Source: Corythoichthys intestinalis (Eukaryota; Chordata; Actinopteri; Syngnathiformes; Syngnathidae). Taken from it: DNA of 64,000 nt. The position numbers were made by a program, and so were the translations under genes. The notes beneath the pieces were generated by a model. It saw only the letters and a program-made list of their open reading frames with translations, was not told where the DNA came from and ran no database searches. Shown one piece after another: positions 1-13,600 of this stretch (position 1 is its first letter; each line of letters opens with the position of its first letter). The stretch covers positions 5,517,501-5,581,500 of the forward strand of contig NC_080416.1 in NCBI RefSeq assembly GCF_030265065.1, in the 5' to 3' direction.

Positions 1-220
1 GAAAATATATATAAAAAAAAAAGCAGTAAATATTTTTTGAATTTCTATTTTATTTCTTTTAAACATACACATACAGTATGTATCTCCTTAGCTGCAATCC
101 ACGGTCTATCCATTTCAACCGACAATGAATCCCAACACAATAAATCCATATTTTAAGTTTTTTGGGGAGGATGTCGGCGACTTCGCTGTCCTTCTGAGGT
201 AGTTAACGTTGCATCGGTGA

Positions 221-502
<282 letters not shown>

Positions 503-790
503 ACAGATAGATGACGTTCAGCTCTTTTACCTCTGAAAACCCCGCCCCCAAACCGACCGACCACATTCCTGATTGGCGCTGGATTTTGCGCCCGAGCTTG
601 AAGCCACGCCCAGCTGTTCTTTGCCCCGCCCCCAACCAACAGACTGAGTTTCCGGAAGGACAAACTCCCCTTACCGACTCCCTGTTTGAGGCTGTGGACA
701 CAAAAGCAATTTTATTTTTGTTCCTCCTTTTTTCAACTTCTGTATTAATATTATTGATATAATGTTATTATGATGGTTTTTTTGGGACCT

Positions 791-796
791 AATAAA
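791..796 (+). terminator. Polyadenylation signal AATAAA of the upstream gene
   Basis: A canonical AATAAA lies about 290 bp after the stop of the first gene, after a T-rich stretch. The position fits a short 3' UTR of roughly 310 bp. This is inferred from position and motif only. Confidence 0.5.
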
Positions 797-1384
797 AAGT
801 GAAACAAAGTCATTTTAGTCCAGGAGGATGCCAACAACATGATTCAGCAAAAACATCAAATGCAATCAATCCATGATGAATTATGTACGACTGACCAGAT
901 GGGAGTCCTGTTCCTAATTGAGTGCAATCAATATCATATCCGCAAGGGGGCAGCGTTCTCAAAACGGATTTCATCAGACCAACTCCCCTGCAGGTAATTA
1001 GAATTTCACATGATGAAATCATGCAACATGAAGGTAAAAGGCCGAAAATGATGCTATTTGAAAGTAATTTTTCTTTAAACGTTAAAAATTGAGGTTTATT
1101 AACCAACAAAAAAGTTGATTTTTATTTATTGGGGTAACACATTTCTTAATTGCTTGTTTTTAAGTCAAGATTTTTAAATAAGGTGATCCCTCAATTATTG
1201 ATGTTATTGGGGACTAGTGCCCAACCCCCATTTTTAACATTTTTGGTGGATATGCAATATGCAATATAGATAACATATGCATTTATATTATAAGGATTTA
1301 TCCCTAGAACATAAACGTTTGAAAAGTAAAATAATACACGTGTTTAAAATGTACATTCTCATACGTTTTTAGAATATATATATA

Positions 1385-1705
1385 TATAAAAGATCCGCAA
1401 CGCACTAAGGGTGCGAAAGTTGAGCTGCGAAGTTGTTGGGTCTAAAACTCGTCCATTAACTTATTTACCCAAGGCAAGCTGACAAAAGGCAGGGCACGGT
1501 GAGATACAGTCAGAGAGGTGACATTTTTCAACCTGCAGGTTGGGAGAGCCGGGAGACATAGTTCCGCGACCAATGTCTCATCCAAGTCTCTCTCCGAACT
1601 CTCCCGCGCTGCTAACTTTTATTGAGGGCTTGTTGATGGGCGGGAATACAGTTACAACACTGTTGTCTAACGTGGCAGGTTCGGTTGGGCAAATTCCTTA
1701 TTCTA
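1385..1705 (-). other. GC-richer unclassified repeat-like block in the first intergenic gap
   Basis: The spacer from 816 to 2530 is mostly AT-rich with no coding signal. This block differs: higher GC, CpG-containing, and on the minus strand it holds CAATAAAAG followed by a GC-rich tail, reminiscent of the polyadenylation part of an LTR. It could be a solo LTR fossil or a promoter-like relic. I could not find matching ends or a second copy in the window, so the class is open. Confidence 0.2.
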
Positions 1706-2534
1706 GTCAGTGATTGTATAGTCACACTTCCTGATTAAAACTTCCTGATTGAATTACCTGAGCAGGCAAGATATCTTTGTTTTGAACCCACATTTACACT
1801 CAAAGTACTGCAGCTTGGTAGAAAAGTACTGAGACGTTGTGTGATGAATCAACATATGTGTGTATCTATTAATCAGCAGGATGTGAACAATGACCCGTAA
1901 GCACATGATGATGGCTAAAACTGTATTCTTCATAATAGCTTGGGAGTGCACGTATAATAGCTGTGGGAGAGCAATATATTTGGCACCCAAAAACAAGCTT
2001 ATCTTACAGAAGTCGTGAGGGATCACTGTACATGTCAAATAAAATACCCCATTTACTGTACTGTTAAGCATTTTTAAATGGGGTCAATGTAACAGATTTG
2101 ATTCATAACAGTGGTTCTTAACCAAAAGCAAAGGTTAAGACACAGGGTCCTGTAGTCAAGTCTAGGCAAAATGAGGTCTTAGACCAGGTTTTGGAATGCT
2201 TTGACCCCAATTTACAGGCTTTATCCAATTTCTTTCAAATGCTAAATCTCTTATCTGATTGGAGGAGGTATTGGAGTGGCAATGGGCAGCATGGACTCAA
2301 ATTTGGACCTGTTTATAAATATGCAATCAAAATGTGAAGAAACAGGATTCTGGTTAAATATTGTCTTGCTAGCTTGGCTAAATCAATTCGGATTTTCCAA
2401 AAAAATGAACTGGTGATTCATATTTTTTCCCAGTTTTAAACATTTTGCGCTGAAATTATTAATGGGGTTATTTTATCTGAGGATATTTACACATTGAGGT
2501 CAAATTTATGTAACCCCTAAAGAGACATCGACAT

Positions 2535-3660
2535 AAATTTAAACCATGTGGTGCACACAAGATGGTATGTGGTGCGCACTAGAAACTATATGGTGCGCAC
2601 AAGATGTTATGTGTTGCTCATTAGATACTATATGGTGGACAGCAGAACAGTTTTAATATAAAACCATGCGGTGCGCACCGGATAGATTGTGGTGCGCACT
2701 AGAAACTGGTGCGTACCAGAAAGTCTGGTAATGTGATGGTGACGATGTGCAAGTAACGCAGTCAAATATTTATAGTTCAAGATTGAAGTAAAGCTCAACT
2801 AAATCCTGTATTATAATTTTTAGCACGCCAAAACTACTCGTATCTGATGCGCACCTGCAGTTTCTGGCCTATAAAGTGTAACTTCCTGGTGCGCACCTGA
2901 TTGTTTAAATGTATTTTTTTAAGACACTTTCCTAGTGCGCACTAAATAGTTTTCTGGGGCGCACCAGATAGTGTCTAGTGCGCACTGCATACTATCTGGT
3001 GTGCACCAGATGGTTTACATTTATTTTATCACTTTTCTAGTGCGCACCAAATGGTTTTCTGGGGCACACCAGATAGTATGCGGTGCGCACTAGAAATTAT
3101 CTGGTGCGCACCAGATGGTTTGTTTTATTACAGATACTTTTCTAGTGTGCACCAAATATTATCTGGTGTGCACCAGATGGTTTAAATTTGTTTTATTACA
3201 GATACTTTTCTAGTGCTCACGAAATAGTTTAATGGTGTGCACCGCATACTATCTGGTGTGCATCAGATGGTTTTAATAGATACTTTTCTGGTCCGCGCCA
3301 GATTGTTTCTAGTGCACACCACATACTATCTGTTGCGCACCAGATGGTTTTAAAAAAAATTTGGTTAGACACTTTTCTAGTACGCACCAAATACTTTTCT
3401 GGGGCGCACCAGACAGTTACTCGTGCGCACCAGCCAGTTTCGAGTGCACACCGCATACTGTCTGGTGCGCAGTAGATGGTTTACATTTTATTAGATACTT
3501 TTCTAGTGCGCACCAAATAGTTTTCTGGGGCGCACCAGATAGTACGCAGTGTGCACTAGAAATTATATGGTGCGCACCAGATGGTTTATTTTATTACAGA
3601 TACTTTTCTAGTGCGCACCAAATACTATCTGGTGTGCACCAGATAGTTTAAATGTATTTT
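2535..3660. repeat. Tandem repeat built on the palindrome GGTGCGCACC
   Basis: About 1.1 kb is made of degenerate units in which a GGTGCGCACCAGAT-type core alternates with its near complement (AGTGCGCACTAGA) and spacers such as TTTTATTACAGATACTTTTC. Longer units recur roughly every 105-150 bp, for example around 3055, 3160, 3375, 3500 and 3610. The core is self-complementary, so single strands could form serial small hairpins. Open frames in this block are by-products of the repeat. A short related piece (TAGTTTCTGGTGTGCAGTAG) occurs near 38668. Confidence 0.85.
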
Positions 3661-3827
3661 ATTTCTGTCAATGTCCCTTTTGGAGCTCTGTACAAATTGA
3701 CCTGTTTTTTTGAAAAGTGTTTTTGTGTATTAGCCCTGTTTTGCTAGTCTTAATGAGGGTTAGTGCATGGCACATGTTTAAATTTAGATGAAAAGTTTCC
3801 AAAATTTAGTTTGTCACGTTTAACTTT

Positions 3828-3945
3828 TATTGCCAATGACTGCGATAGACGTCCGATCTAACTTTGACTGGGACGTTTATTCGCCCCAGTCAGAAATGGA
3901 TCGGACGTGTGTTGCAGTCAAGGGCAGCCAATGAGTCTGAGCTTG
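3828..3945. repeat. Palindromic short MITE, one of many copies
   Basis: This copy contains TGACTGCGATAGACGTCC, a central GACTGGGACG-type stretch and an inverted return ending AGCCAATGAG. It belongs to the most frequent interspersed repeat in the window, a roughly 110-130 bp inverted repeat with arms of the type GCCATTGACGG...GACGTCCAATCC. Other clear copies lie near 11516, 12855, 26040, 46262, 59345 and 59897. Confidence 0.6.
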
Positions 3946-4079
3946 ATTTTTAATAACTTGTCGACACTTGTACTTTCTTTTGGGTCAAACTGACCCAACA
4001 AAACTAAAATAACTAACTGCCTGTAAATCACTTAGATAGGATTGTTTCCACAGTTCCTCCGTTGCCCTGGTAATAACAT

Positions 4080-4625
4080 GCGTTGCGTCATCACCCGCAG
4101 CATCAGCATCCATCAAGGTCGCTGTCAGCTGATGCATTATGGGAAGATAGGGTGCGCGTGACATCTACGCATGCGCTCTCGTCACGCCAGCTGACAGTTG
4201 TAACAATAACCCTACACGTAGGTGTCCCTAATAAAGCGACTTAAGCCGCATGCGTGCATGCGGCGGCCACCGTAGGACATGGCGGCCGTCGATGAGGAGG
4301 TTGCGCGCGCACGTCGGCAACGCGGGGGCGGGGCCACGTCACGACATCTATTTTCTCGCTTACCTCACATCTCGGAGGTGGATAAAAAGACCGAGAGAAA
4401 TTAGTGGTGGACGTGCTGAGCTTCACCAAGACGCAACGTAAACTTCAGTCTGTTTTCAGCCGAGAAACAGGTCAGTGGATGTCCGTTCAGCACCGCGGAC
4501 AGCGCCTGGTCGCTGACGAGGTGCGCTCGTTTCCCCGCAGACGCGAGCGCTGACGGGCGGCGAGGGAGTCCGGCAAGGCCAACTCGGCAGCAGCTTCTCC
4601 TTCCGAGGAAAAAAGGAGGAAAACG
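4080..4625 (+). promoter_or_regulatory. slc2a3: CpG-rich promoter and 5' UTR region of slc2a3
   Basis: GC content and CpG density rise sharply from about 4080, between AT-rich flanks, and the block ends at the slc2a3 start codon. A TATA-like GATAAAAA lies at 4381, about 245 bp before the ATG. The transcription start cannot be fixed from sequence, and a further non-coding exon is possible. CpG-island promoters are typical for broadly expressed transporters. Confidence 0.45.
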
Positions 4626-7600
4626 ATGGAAGGACAGCAGGTGAGTGTTGGATTCTTTCTTTTGCGCTCATTTGTGGTTGGTGACAACGTTCTAGTTGAA
4701 GCGTGGTCATATTTTGCCTCTTGTCACATGATGTTCTCTTTTCCACGCTGCATCTAAAAATGAAAACATTTAAGAAAAATTCTTGATTCGTACAGGAAAG
4801 GGTGGGAAAACTTGTCTGTCTAAAACATTTTTTTTTTTTAATCTATAAAGATATCAATGTTTGTTTTCTTTTTTTAAATTTATTTATTAACGATTTAGTT
4901 GCCATCCATTTGATAAAATGAACATTACAGTAATTTTTGGACTATAAGCCGCTACTTTTTCCCTTCATTATAAATCCTGCGGCTTATAGTCCAGTGCGGC
5001 TTATTTGCTGATATATTTGTGTTAATTGGTAACACTCTATTTGACAGCGGCATCATAAGACTGTCATAAGACCGTCATAATTATGATATGACACAATCAT
5101 GAGTATTACTGAATGATTATGGCAGATGTCATCAAGTGTCAACTGACAAATTGTGTCACTAACTCCATTTATGTCAACTTGGATCTTTTACATCCATTCA
5201 AAACTTCGATAATTTGCCAGATAACACTAAATCACATCTGTTATAAGCATTTATTAAGGCTCATGACAGTGTACTGTAATAATTATGATTGTCTAATGAG
5301 TCTTATGGTGACACTGTGGAAAAAAGTGTTAACTAATACCATAACTAGCAATTAATGACTCAACTGGAACAGTCACTGAAGAAATAATTAGCACAGAACA
5401 TGAATTTTGTTATTTACATCTGTAGTGCTGCAATGCATGCTAGGAGGCATGTTGGACAACAACAGTGTTGACATCAGGTGGCAGCAGAGGTTGACAGTCC
5501 CCCCAAAGGGAGCAGTGATGGCCAAATGAGGCAATGAATGGTGGTTCATTTGGTTTTATGACAGTTGCATGATGCCGCCGTCAAGTAAAGTGTTACCGGT
5601 TAATATCTTTTTCACATGGAACGAGGGCGGACGAGCGGTCTGGACCCAAAAGCAGGGAAACAAATCCAAAGCAAGGCAGGGAGGCAAGGCCGGGTAGCAG
5701 TGACCTCAAAATTGGTTTAATGATAATTAACAAACGCACAAAGTACCAATAAAAGGCCAGGGGATCAAATAAAAGGCATCAAAACTTACTCAAACAGGGA
5801 ATGCAGGAACACGAGGGCTTCAGAAGTAGATATCGACACACTGGGATTGACCTCGACAATGACGCAACAAGGAGTGAAAAGAAACTGGGCGCTTATATAC
5901 GCACACGCACACAGACAGGGGAAAGCGAGACAATGAGGAACAGGTGGGTAATACAGGAGGATGCAGGTTGGAGTTTACACTAGGAGCAGGCACAACAGGT
6001 TAAATCAATGGACAATCACAAGGACAAGTCTCACTAGGAGGGGAAAAAAAGAAAAAAAAAAAAAAAACCTAACACGTTTGGTGTAAACATCCCATAATAC
6101 AGGCAGGACAGTTTGGGCTTATAGTCCAGTACGGCTTATGTATGAACAAATGCCGTTTTCGTGCCAAATTTGGTGGGTGGCGCCTTAGTCTGGTGCAAAA
6201 ATTACGGTAATCATAATGATTTTTAAAAATGAATGATTTATAACTTAACTCATTGGCTGCCATTGAAAAAGATCAGGAAAGACCAGGGCAGAATTTTGTT
6301 CATTTGGCTGCCATTTTTTTATTTTTCAAAAACACGTTCAAAAAAAAAGTAAATGGGTTGGCGGGTTTTGTGATTGTATGTCGACTGACGAGTTGGATGA
6401 CACCTCTTTTATATCTTGAGGGGGTCTGCATCGCTTTCACCGACACTAATTAACTTTGAGGAGGGTGGCAGGAACCCTGCCACACAAAATAAACGCCAAA
6501 TGTGCTGACTGCTTTACGGCATACATCACTTCCCCCTTTCCCCATGCATTATTGGATTCATTAAACCCTTACCGCACTTAGCCACACGTTTGCTAACAGT
6601 CATATGCAATTGCTCAGCCACAACTGGATTCATTACCCTACTCCTTTTCATCCTTCGAATCATCGTTATTTTGGAATCTGAGGGAAAACATTTTTAAGGA
6701 GGCTTTTTCAAATCTGCAAAGCAACTATTTACCCTGTTCCTATGTCAAAGTGTCCACTTGAGAAGTCATGTCAGCACCTTAAACAAATAGTCAGCCATGT
6801 TTGTGCTGAGATGTCTATGAATGATATGACACATAATGTTGCATGTGATGTGGGAGGAAGGTTACAACCTTGGCCTTTGCGTGCTTCCCCGAGTGCAGGT
6901 GTTCTGGATTTATCAAGCTAACAATGCTAATGTCAGCTCCTTTTACCGAAACTTGTTGGAAAAAAAAAAACTGAGTAGAATAAATAATTTCCACTTTAGC
7001 AGCCATAAATCAACATTGTTTGACTCGGATTAACGTAGTAATCAATTTTAATTGGTAGTTTTGACATTTTACTGTAAATAAGTCCATGTTTTAACCCTTT
7101 CAGGGACACTGATCACTACAATAGACTGTTATAATGACCTTTAACCCTTTATAGGTCAAGTGACTATTTTTGTGCATTAAAAAAATGTAGTTATTAATAT
7201 AAATATATTGAAATTTGATAAAATAATGGACTTTTTTTTTTTAAACCAAAAGTGCTAGAGATGACAGTTAACAATGAAAATATGCGATTAACTGCCGTTA
7301 AAAATTCAGCTTACAGCACTCTTACATATACTATATATATATATATATATATGTATACAGTGGGGCAAATAAGTATTTAGTCAACCACTAATTGTGCAAG
7401 TTTTCCCACTTGAAAATTTTAGAGAGGTCTGTAATTGTCAACATGGGTAAACCTCAACCATGAGAGACAGAATGTGGAAAAAAAAATCCAGAAAATCACA
7501 TTGTTTGATTTTTAAAGAATTTATTTGCAAATCACGGTGGAAAATAAGTATTTGGTCAATACCAATAGTTCATCTTAATACTTTGCTATGTACCCTTTGT

Positions 7601-10600
7601 TGGCAATAACGGAGGCCAAACGTTTTCTGTAACTCTTCACAAGCTTTTCACACACTGTTGCTGGTATTTTGGCCCATTCCTCCATGCAGATCTCCTCTAG
7701 AGCAGTGATGTTTCGGGGCTTCAAATATTTTAACACTGGTTATAGCCAAAAATAATACTTGAAAGTTCTTTTTTTAGCATTTAACTCATTGCATGAGATA
7801 GACTGGCTTTGAATGCTCACGTTAAGCCCCCCCCCCCAAAAAAAATCATAATTTATACATGAGAAGGTAAAAATGATTGCAAACATTTTGTGATTCTTCA
7901 CACTTTTTATTTTCGGTTTTGATCAATTTGATGTTATAAGGTTATCAATAATACGCAGACTATAGCACCCTCTTTTAAAAAAAAAAAAAAAAAAAGTTCA
8001 CAAATGGTAATGTAATTAGTCAACCATTGGACAAACATCATTTCATTACCAGTTGGTGTTTTAGAGCGTTTTCGGATGCAGTTTTTGTGTTGAAGTCATG
8101 AAAATTCCCAAATAGAGCACCTGATTTCTCTAGTTCTGACTCATAGTCATTTGCTTTTGAGGCATTGCCTTTTGTGTTTTAACCACTTCATGAAGGAAAT
8201 TGTGACTTTTGTGTGTATACCATCCACATACTATGGAATGCTTTTTTCAAGTGCTCTAATAGCCCCTCAAATGTAGTGCAGTACTGTACTCTGATTTGCC
8301 GAAGCAATCCCTCACGAGTGTCATATTTGCCTCCTACTGGCCAAAATGTGAACCCACAAAAACATCTGACCGCGTGACGTCCTAAAAGTGTCCTCCTGCG
8401 ATTCTTGCTCGGTCATTGCTGACAATGCACAAAACAACACTGCCAACACCTGACCCACCGTAGAAAGCAAATTGATAACAAACACAGTGCATGTCATCCA
8501 TTTTGGCTCTAGCAAGGCATCAAGTGATGTTATGTAGATTGGATAGACAGGACAGGACACATAAACAGTGGTACCTCAATTTATGAAATTATTTGGTTCT
8601 GGAAGTAGTATCGTAAACTGAAAATTCTGTAAGTAAAGATGTGTTTTCCATGTAAATGCCCTAAACCGTTCCAAGCACCCCTAAAAATTCAGACATAAAT
8701 GTTTTATTAAGCAGAAAAATGCATCAAAACATGTAATAAATACAAATACACTGGGATACACAGATGTATACACAGAAGAGGTGACTCTTAGCCAATTGAA
8801 TGCTAGGAAGATGCTAGGCAATAGCCAATGGCAGAGCAGCTATACAGTGGCATAAAAACGTATCTAAACGTTTTGGAATTTACCACATTTCTGCATAAGA
8901 TCACCATCAAATGTGATCTGATCTTTATCAAAATCACACAGATGTAAAAACAGTGTCTGCTTTAACTAAAACCACCCAAACATTCATAGGTTTTCATATT
9001 TCAATGAGGATAGTATGCAAACAATGACAGAAGGGGGGAAAAAAATAAGCAAGTGAACCCTCTGCCTAAGGAGACTTAAAGAGAAATTGAAACCAATTTT
9101 TACCGAACAGTTTAAGTCAGGTGTGTGCCCAATCACTGATAAGTGGTTAAAAGCTGCCCTGCCCACTATAAAACACACACCTGGTAAGAATTGTCTTGAT
9201 GAGAAGCATTGTCTGATGTACATTATGGCTCGGTCAAAAAAAAAAAAAAAAAAAAAAAAAATGAAGACCTGCGATCAAGGATTGTTGATTTGTATAAAGC
9301 TGGGAAAGGATACAAAACCTTCTCTAAAAGTCTGGATGTTCATCAATCGACAGTCAGAGAAGTTATCGACAAATGGAGAGATATTGGCACTGTTGCTTCT
9401 CTCCCAAGGAGTGGCCGTCCACCAAAGATGACACCAAGAGTTCAGTGCAGAATACTCAGAGATGTAAAAAATAACCCTATAGTGTTTGCTGAACACTTAC
9501 AGAAATCACTGGCTCAGTCCAATATTTCTGTGCACACACAAACTATATGTAAAACTATGGCCGAGAATGGTGTTCATGGGAGGACTCCACCGAGGAAGCC
9601 ACTGCTTTCCCAAAAAAAACATTGTGGCTTGTTTAATGTTCGCAAAAAGGCACTTGGACACTCCACAGACGTTTTGGTAAAAATATTTTGAGGACTGATG
9701 AAACCAAAGTTTAATTGTTTGGGAGTAACACACAATGTCATGTGTGGAGAAAAAAATGGAACAGCTCACCAACATCAACAACTCATCCCCACTGTGGTGG
9801 AGGGAGCATCATGATTTGGGGCTGTTTTGCTGCCTCAGGGCCTGGACAACTTGCAATCATTGATGGAAGAATGAATTCAAAGGGTTATCAGGATGTTTTG
9901 CAGGAAAACGTGAGGCCGTCTGTCAGACAGTTGAAGCTAAAAAGAGGATGGATGCTGCAACAAAACAATGATCCAAAAATCAATTTCAGAATTGTTTCAG
10001 AAGAACAAAATACACGTTCTGGAGTGGCCAAGTCAAAGTCCAGACTCAAACCCCATTGAGATGCCGTGGCATGATAGGGATTCCTGCCAGTCATCCCAGG
10101 AATTTGATGGAACTACAGCAGTTTTGTAGAGAAGAACGGGCCAAGATTATTCCTGATCGATGTGATCTGCAGCTACAGGGAGCGCCTGGTTGAAGTTATT
10201 GCTGCCAAAGGGGGTGGGGGGTTAAATGTTTTGGTTCACTTAGTTATTATTCCCCCACATGTCAATGTTTTCATACTATCCTCATTAAAATATGTAAACC
10301 TATAAATGTTTGGGTGGTTTTAGTTAAAGCAGACACTGTTTTTTCATCTGTGTGATTTTGACAAAGATCAGATCACATTTGATGGTGATTTTATGCAGAA
10401 ATGTGAGAAGTTCAGTATTTTCTTGTTTAGTATTCTCTTGGTGTAACCTGATAATTCTGTTTGTAGAGACGTTCGCAAGTAGCGGGACCTCTGTAGACAA
10501 AAATTTGACAGGTCGTGCCTCAAAAAACCCAAATGAACTTCCTGGCTGCCATTGACGCTAGGGTTGTTCCGATCATGTTTTTTTTGCTCCCGATCCAATC

Positions 10601-13600
10601 CCGATCGTTTTAGTTTGAGTATCTGCCGATCCCGATATTTCCCGATCCGATTGCTTTCTTTTGCTCCCGATTCAATTCCAATCATTCCCGATATTATTTC
10701 CCGATCATATACATTTTGGCAATGCATTAAGAAAAAAATGAATAAAACTCGGACGAATATATACGTTCACCATACAGTGCATAAGTACTGTATTTGTTTA
10801 TTATGACAATAAATCCTCAAGATGCCATTTACACTATTAAATTTCTTTCTGTAAGCGGAATCCACGGATAGAAAGACTTGACTTTGTATATTGTGACTAA
10901 ATATTGCCATCTAGTGTATTTGTTGAGCTTTCAGTAAATGATACTGCAGCCATTCAACCCAAATGCATGATGGGAAGTGGAAGCATGACTGTGCGTAGTG
11001 CTACCAATTCATATATCTTCTCTGCGATGGGAAATAACACAAGGTGTTAAGAAAACGATCAATTGTTACCTTTTTTCCCCACAATACTTCCCATGTAATA
11101 TCTAATTGTAGGAAGAGGGATAGTAAGGCTTTAGCCAATTAAAAAAAGGCTTCAAAGACTGCCAAAATTCACTCTACTCATTTTACGCTAACTTTTATCT
11201 CTCTATATAGGTAAAACGGCACTATTACAGATTGAGCGCGACAATGTGTGAGTGGGTCGTGCAGCGCATGTATTAATTGCGTTAAATATTTTAACGTGAT
11301 ACATTTTTTAAAAATTAATTACCGCCATTTTTGGGATAAATTTGATAACCCTACCTTAAGCCTAAACTAAAGAGTCTGGATGAGTGTAACATATTATGTC
11401 TGTAACGTTAAATACAATTAGAAAACGATTTAATTAAAAAATATATATATATTAAAAAAAGGCATGGCCGATATTTTTTTGCCGATTCCGATACTTTGAA
11501 AATGACGTCATCTCTAATTGACGCCATTAGACGTCCAATCCATTTGAACTGGGAGGGGCGAATGAACATTAAACATAACTCACGGAGAGCTTCACCCAAC
11601 TCCATTGGCAAATTTGCCAATTTAAAATGAAATGAACACATGCAATTGAATGAACCCAGTTCAAACGGATTGGACATTTATCACCGTCAATGGCTGCCAA
11701 GTTTTCAATTTCAAAACAAAAAAAAATACAATTAAACGGTAGGAATCGTGTTGATGTGTTTCCTTAGTTTCTATGATGTAAGTGGTAATACTTTACCGTT
11801 ACTATGTGGTTAATGTAAAAACAGTCCATTTTTAAACAAACTCATTTATCGCCGTCAGTGGCAGCCAGTGAGTTAATGTTTGTCGAGAAACTAATAAAGA
11901 TGGGAAAGGTTTCTCCTGTTTGTTGCTCGAGAGGGGACAGATGCGGACGTGCCGTCGCCATGACGACGGCCTAATCCAATCGCATTATTTACGAAGCGAC
12001 CGATTCCCAGGAGAGAAACGAGACTAACGTGGCGTGGCGCTGATGAGGTTACTTGGGATGGACGATTGATTCTCGCGGTTACATTTTTTTGTCCTGTAGT
12101 CGCAGGGCAAGCAGGTGACGGGCTACCTCCTGTTCTCCCTGACGACGGCCGTCATAGGCTCGCTGCAGTTTGGATTTAACACGGGTGTCATCAATGCGCC
12201 TGAACAGGTTGGTGTCAAAATTTGCTGTTTTCATCTAAATGCTTTCGCTGAAATCGATCAGAATGGAGTTAGCCCGCTGTAGCGGCCGTGTAATTTGATT
12301 TGTATCGGTGAATTTTTGTTTTCGAGAAACTGCGCTCGTTCTTCAACGACACGTGGCTGGAACGCTACGGCGAGCCCATCGACGCCGGCGTCTGCACGGT
12401 GGTGTGGAGCGTCACCGTGGCCATCTTCAGCGTGGGCGGCATGGTGGGATCCTTCAGCGTGGGGGTCATGGCCGACCGTTTCGGCAGGAGGCGCTCCATG
12501 TTCCTAGTCAACATCCTGGCGCTGATCGGCGGAGGCCTCATGGGGCTGTCCACCACCTGCGCGTCCTACGAGATGGTGATCGCCGGGCGGCTGGTGATCG
12601 GGCTCTTCTGCGGACTCTTCACCGGATTGACGCCCATGTACGTGGGCGAGCTGTCGCCCACCCCGCTCAGGGGCGCCTTCGGGACACTGCACCAGCTGGG
12701 CGTGGTCGTCGGCATCCTCTTGGCTCAGGTCGGTGACATCAGTGCGTTGACTTTGGTGGGGACGTCGCCCCTACCAACATGGTTACCCTGGTAGCGGGGT
12801 TTGTCAGGACTTTTAATGGTTCTGATGTGAACTGAAAGGAGTTTATAACTGGTAGACATCCAAATCATTATAAGTGGGAGGGTGGCAGCGAGCGATCGAA
12901 AGCCAACCCTCCCACTTCAAATGAATTGGACAAATAGCGCCGTCAACAGCAGACAATGAGTTAAATAATGGACTCATTGGCTCATATAGAAATGAAGGTA
13001 TTACCGTTATTTGACTTTGGGGTCTTACATTTTAGCTGGAAAAAAATAGGCTCTCATTGAGTTTTGTTCCTTTTTCAAAAAAATTAAACATTTAAGAAAG
13101 AAATAGAAAGAAATTAAAATATTAATAAAGAATAACTACTGCTTTTTATATGTATATATATATATATTTTAATAAAAAAAAAAATTAAAATATATTATTT
13201 TTTAAATTATAATTAAAAATCATTTTCTAAATTAAAATTATTTGTAAAAATGAAAAATGAATATAATAAAATAAAAATATTTGCTGTTTTTGTTATGAAA
13301 TATAATTAAAAATCATTATTTTTAAAATTAGTATCACTTATTTATAATGAATTAAAAAATAATTATATTAAAATAAAAATATTTGTTTTTTTCCCTTTTT
13401 ATATTTATATATTTTTTAATATTAAAAATTTAATTATTAATTATAATTAAAAATGAATTGTTATTTTATGAATTAAAATGAATTATTTATAATGAATAGA
13501 AATAATTATAATGAAATAAAAATATTTGCTGTTTTTTTCCCTTTTTATGTTTATATATTTTTTTATTACCGGTATTAAAAATTCAATTACTAAATAAAAA

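Larger units (their letters stand above)
4926..6210. mobile_element. MITE-type DNA element in slc2a3 intron 1 with two nested insertions
   Basis: The outer ends read TACAGTAATTTTTGGACTAT and, inverted, TTACCGTAATTTTTGCACC. The inside next to each end holds the same GGCTTATAGTCCAGT motif in inverted arrangement. The element is interrupted by the GGTAACACT element at 5028-5597 and by an A-tailed insertion at about 5612-6075. The order of nesting shows the outer element is oldest. It is a common teleost repeat type and has no coding capacity. Confidence 0.6.

Noticed and set aside
3229-3651. Open frames with repeated WCAPD/AHQI words
   Set aside because: Products of the GGTGCGCACC tandem repeat, with no start context or splice support.
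2535-3660. CRISPR-like regular repeats
   Set aside because: Units are degenerate, spacers are not unique, and the genome is eukaryotic.
12308-12736. Overlapping plus and minus frames over the 402-bp slc2a3 exon
   Set aside because: Only the frame [10 protein letters not shown]...LLAQ matches the sugar-porter family; the others are shadows.
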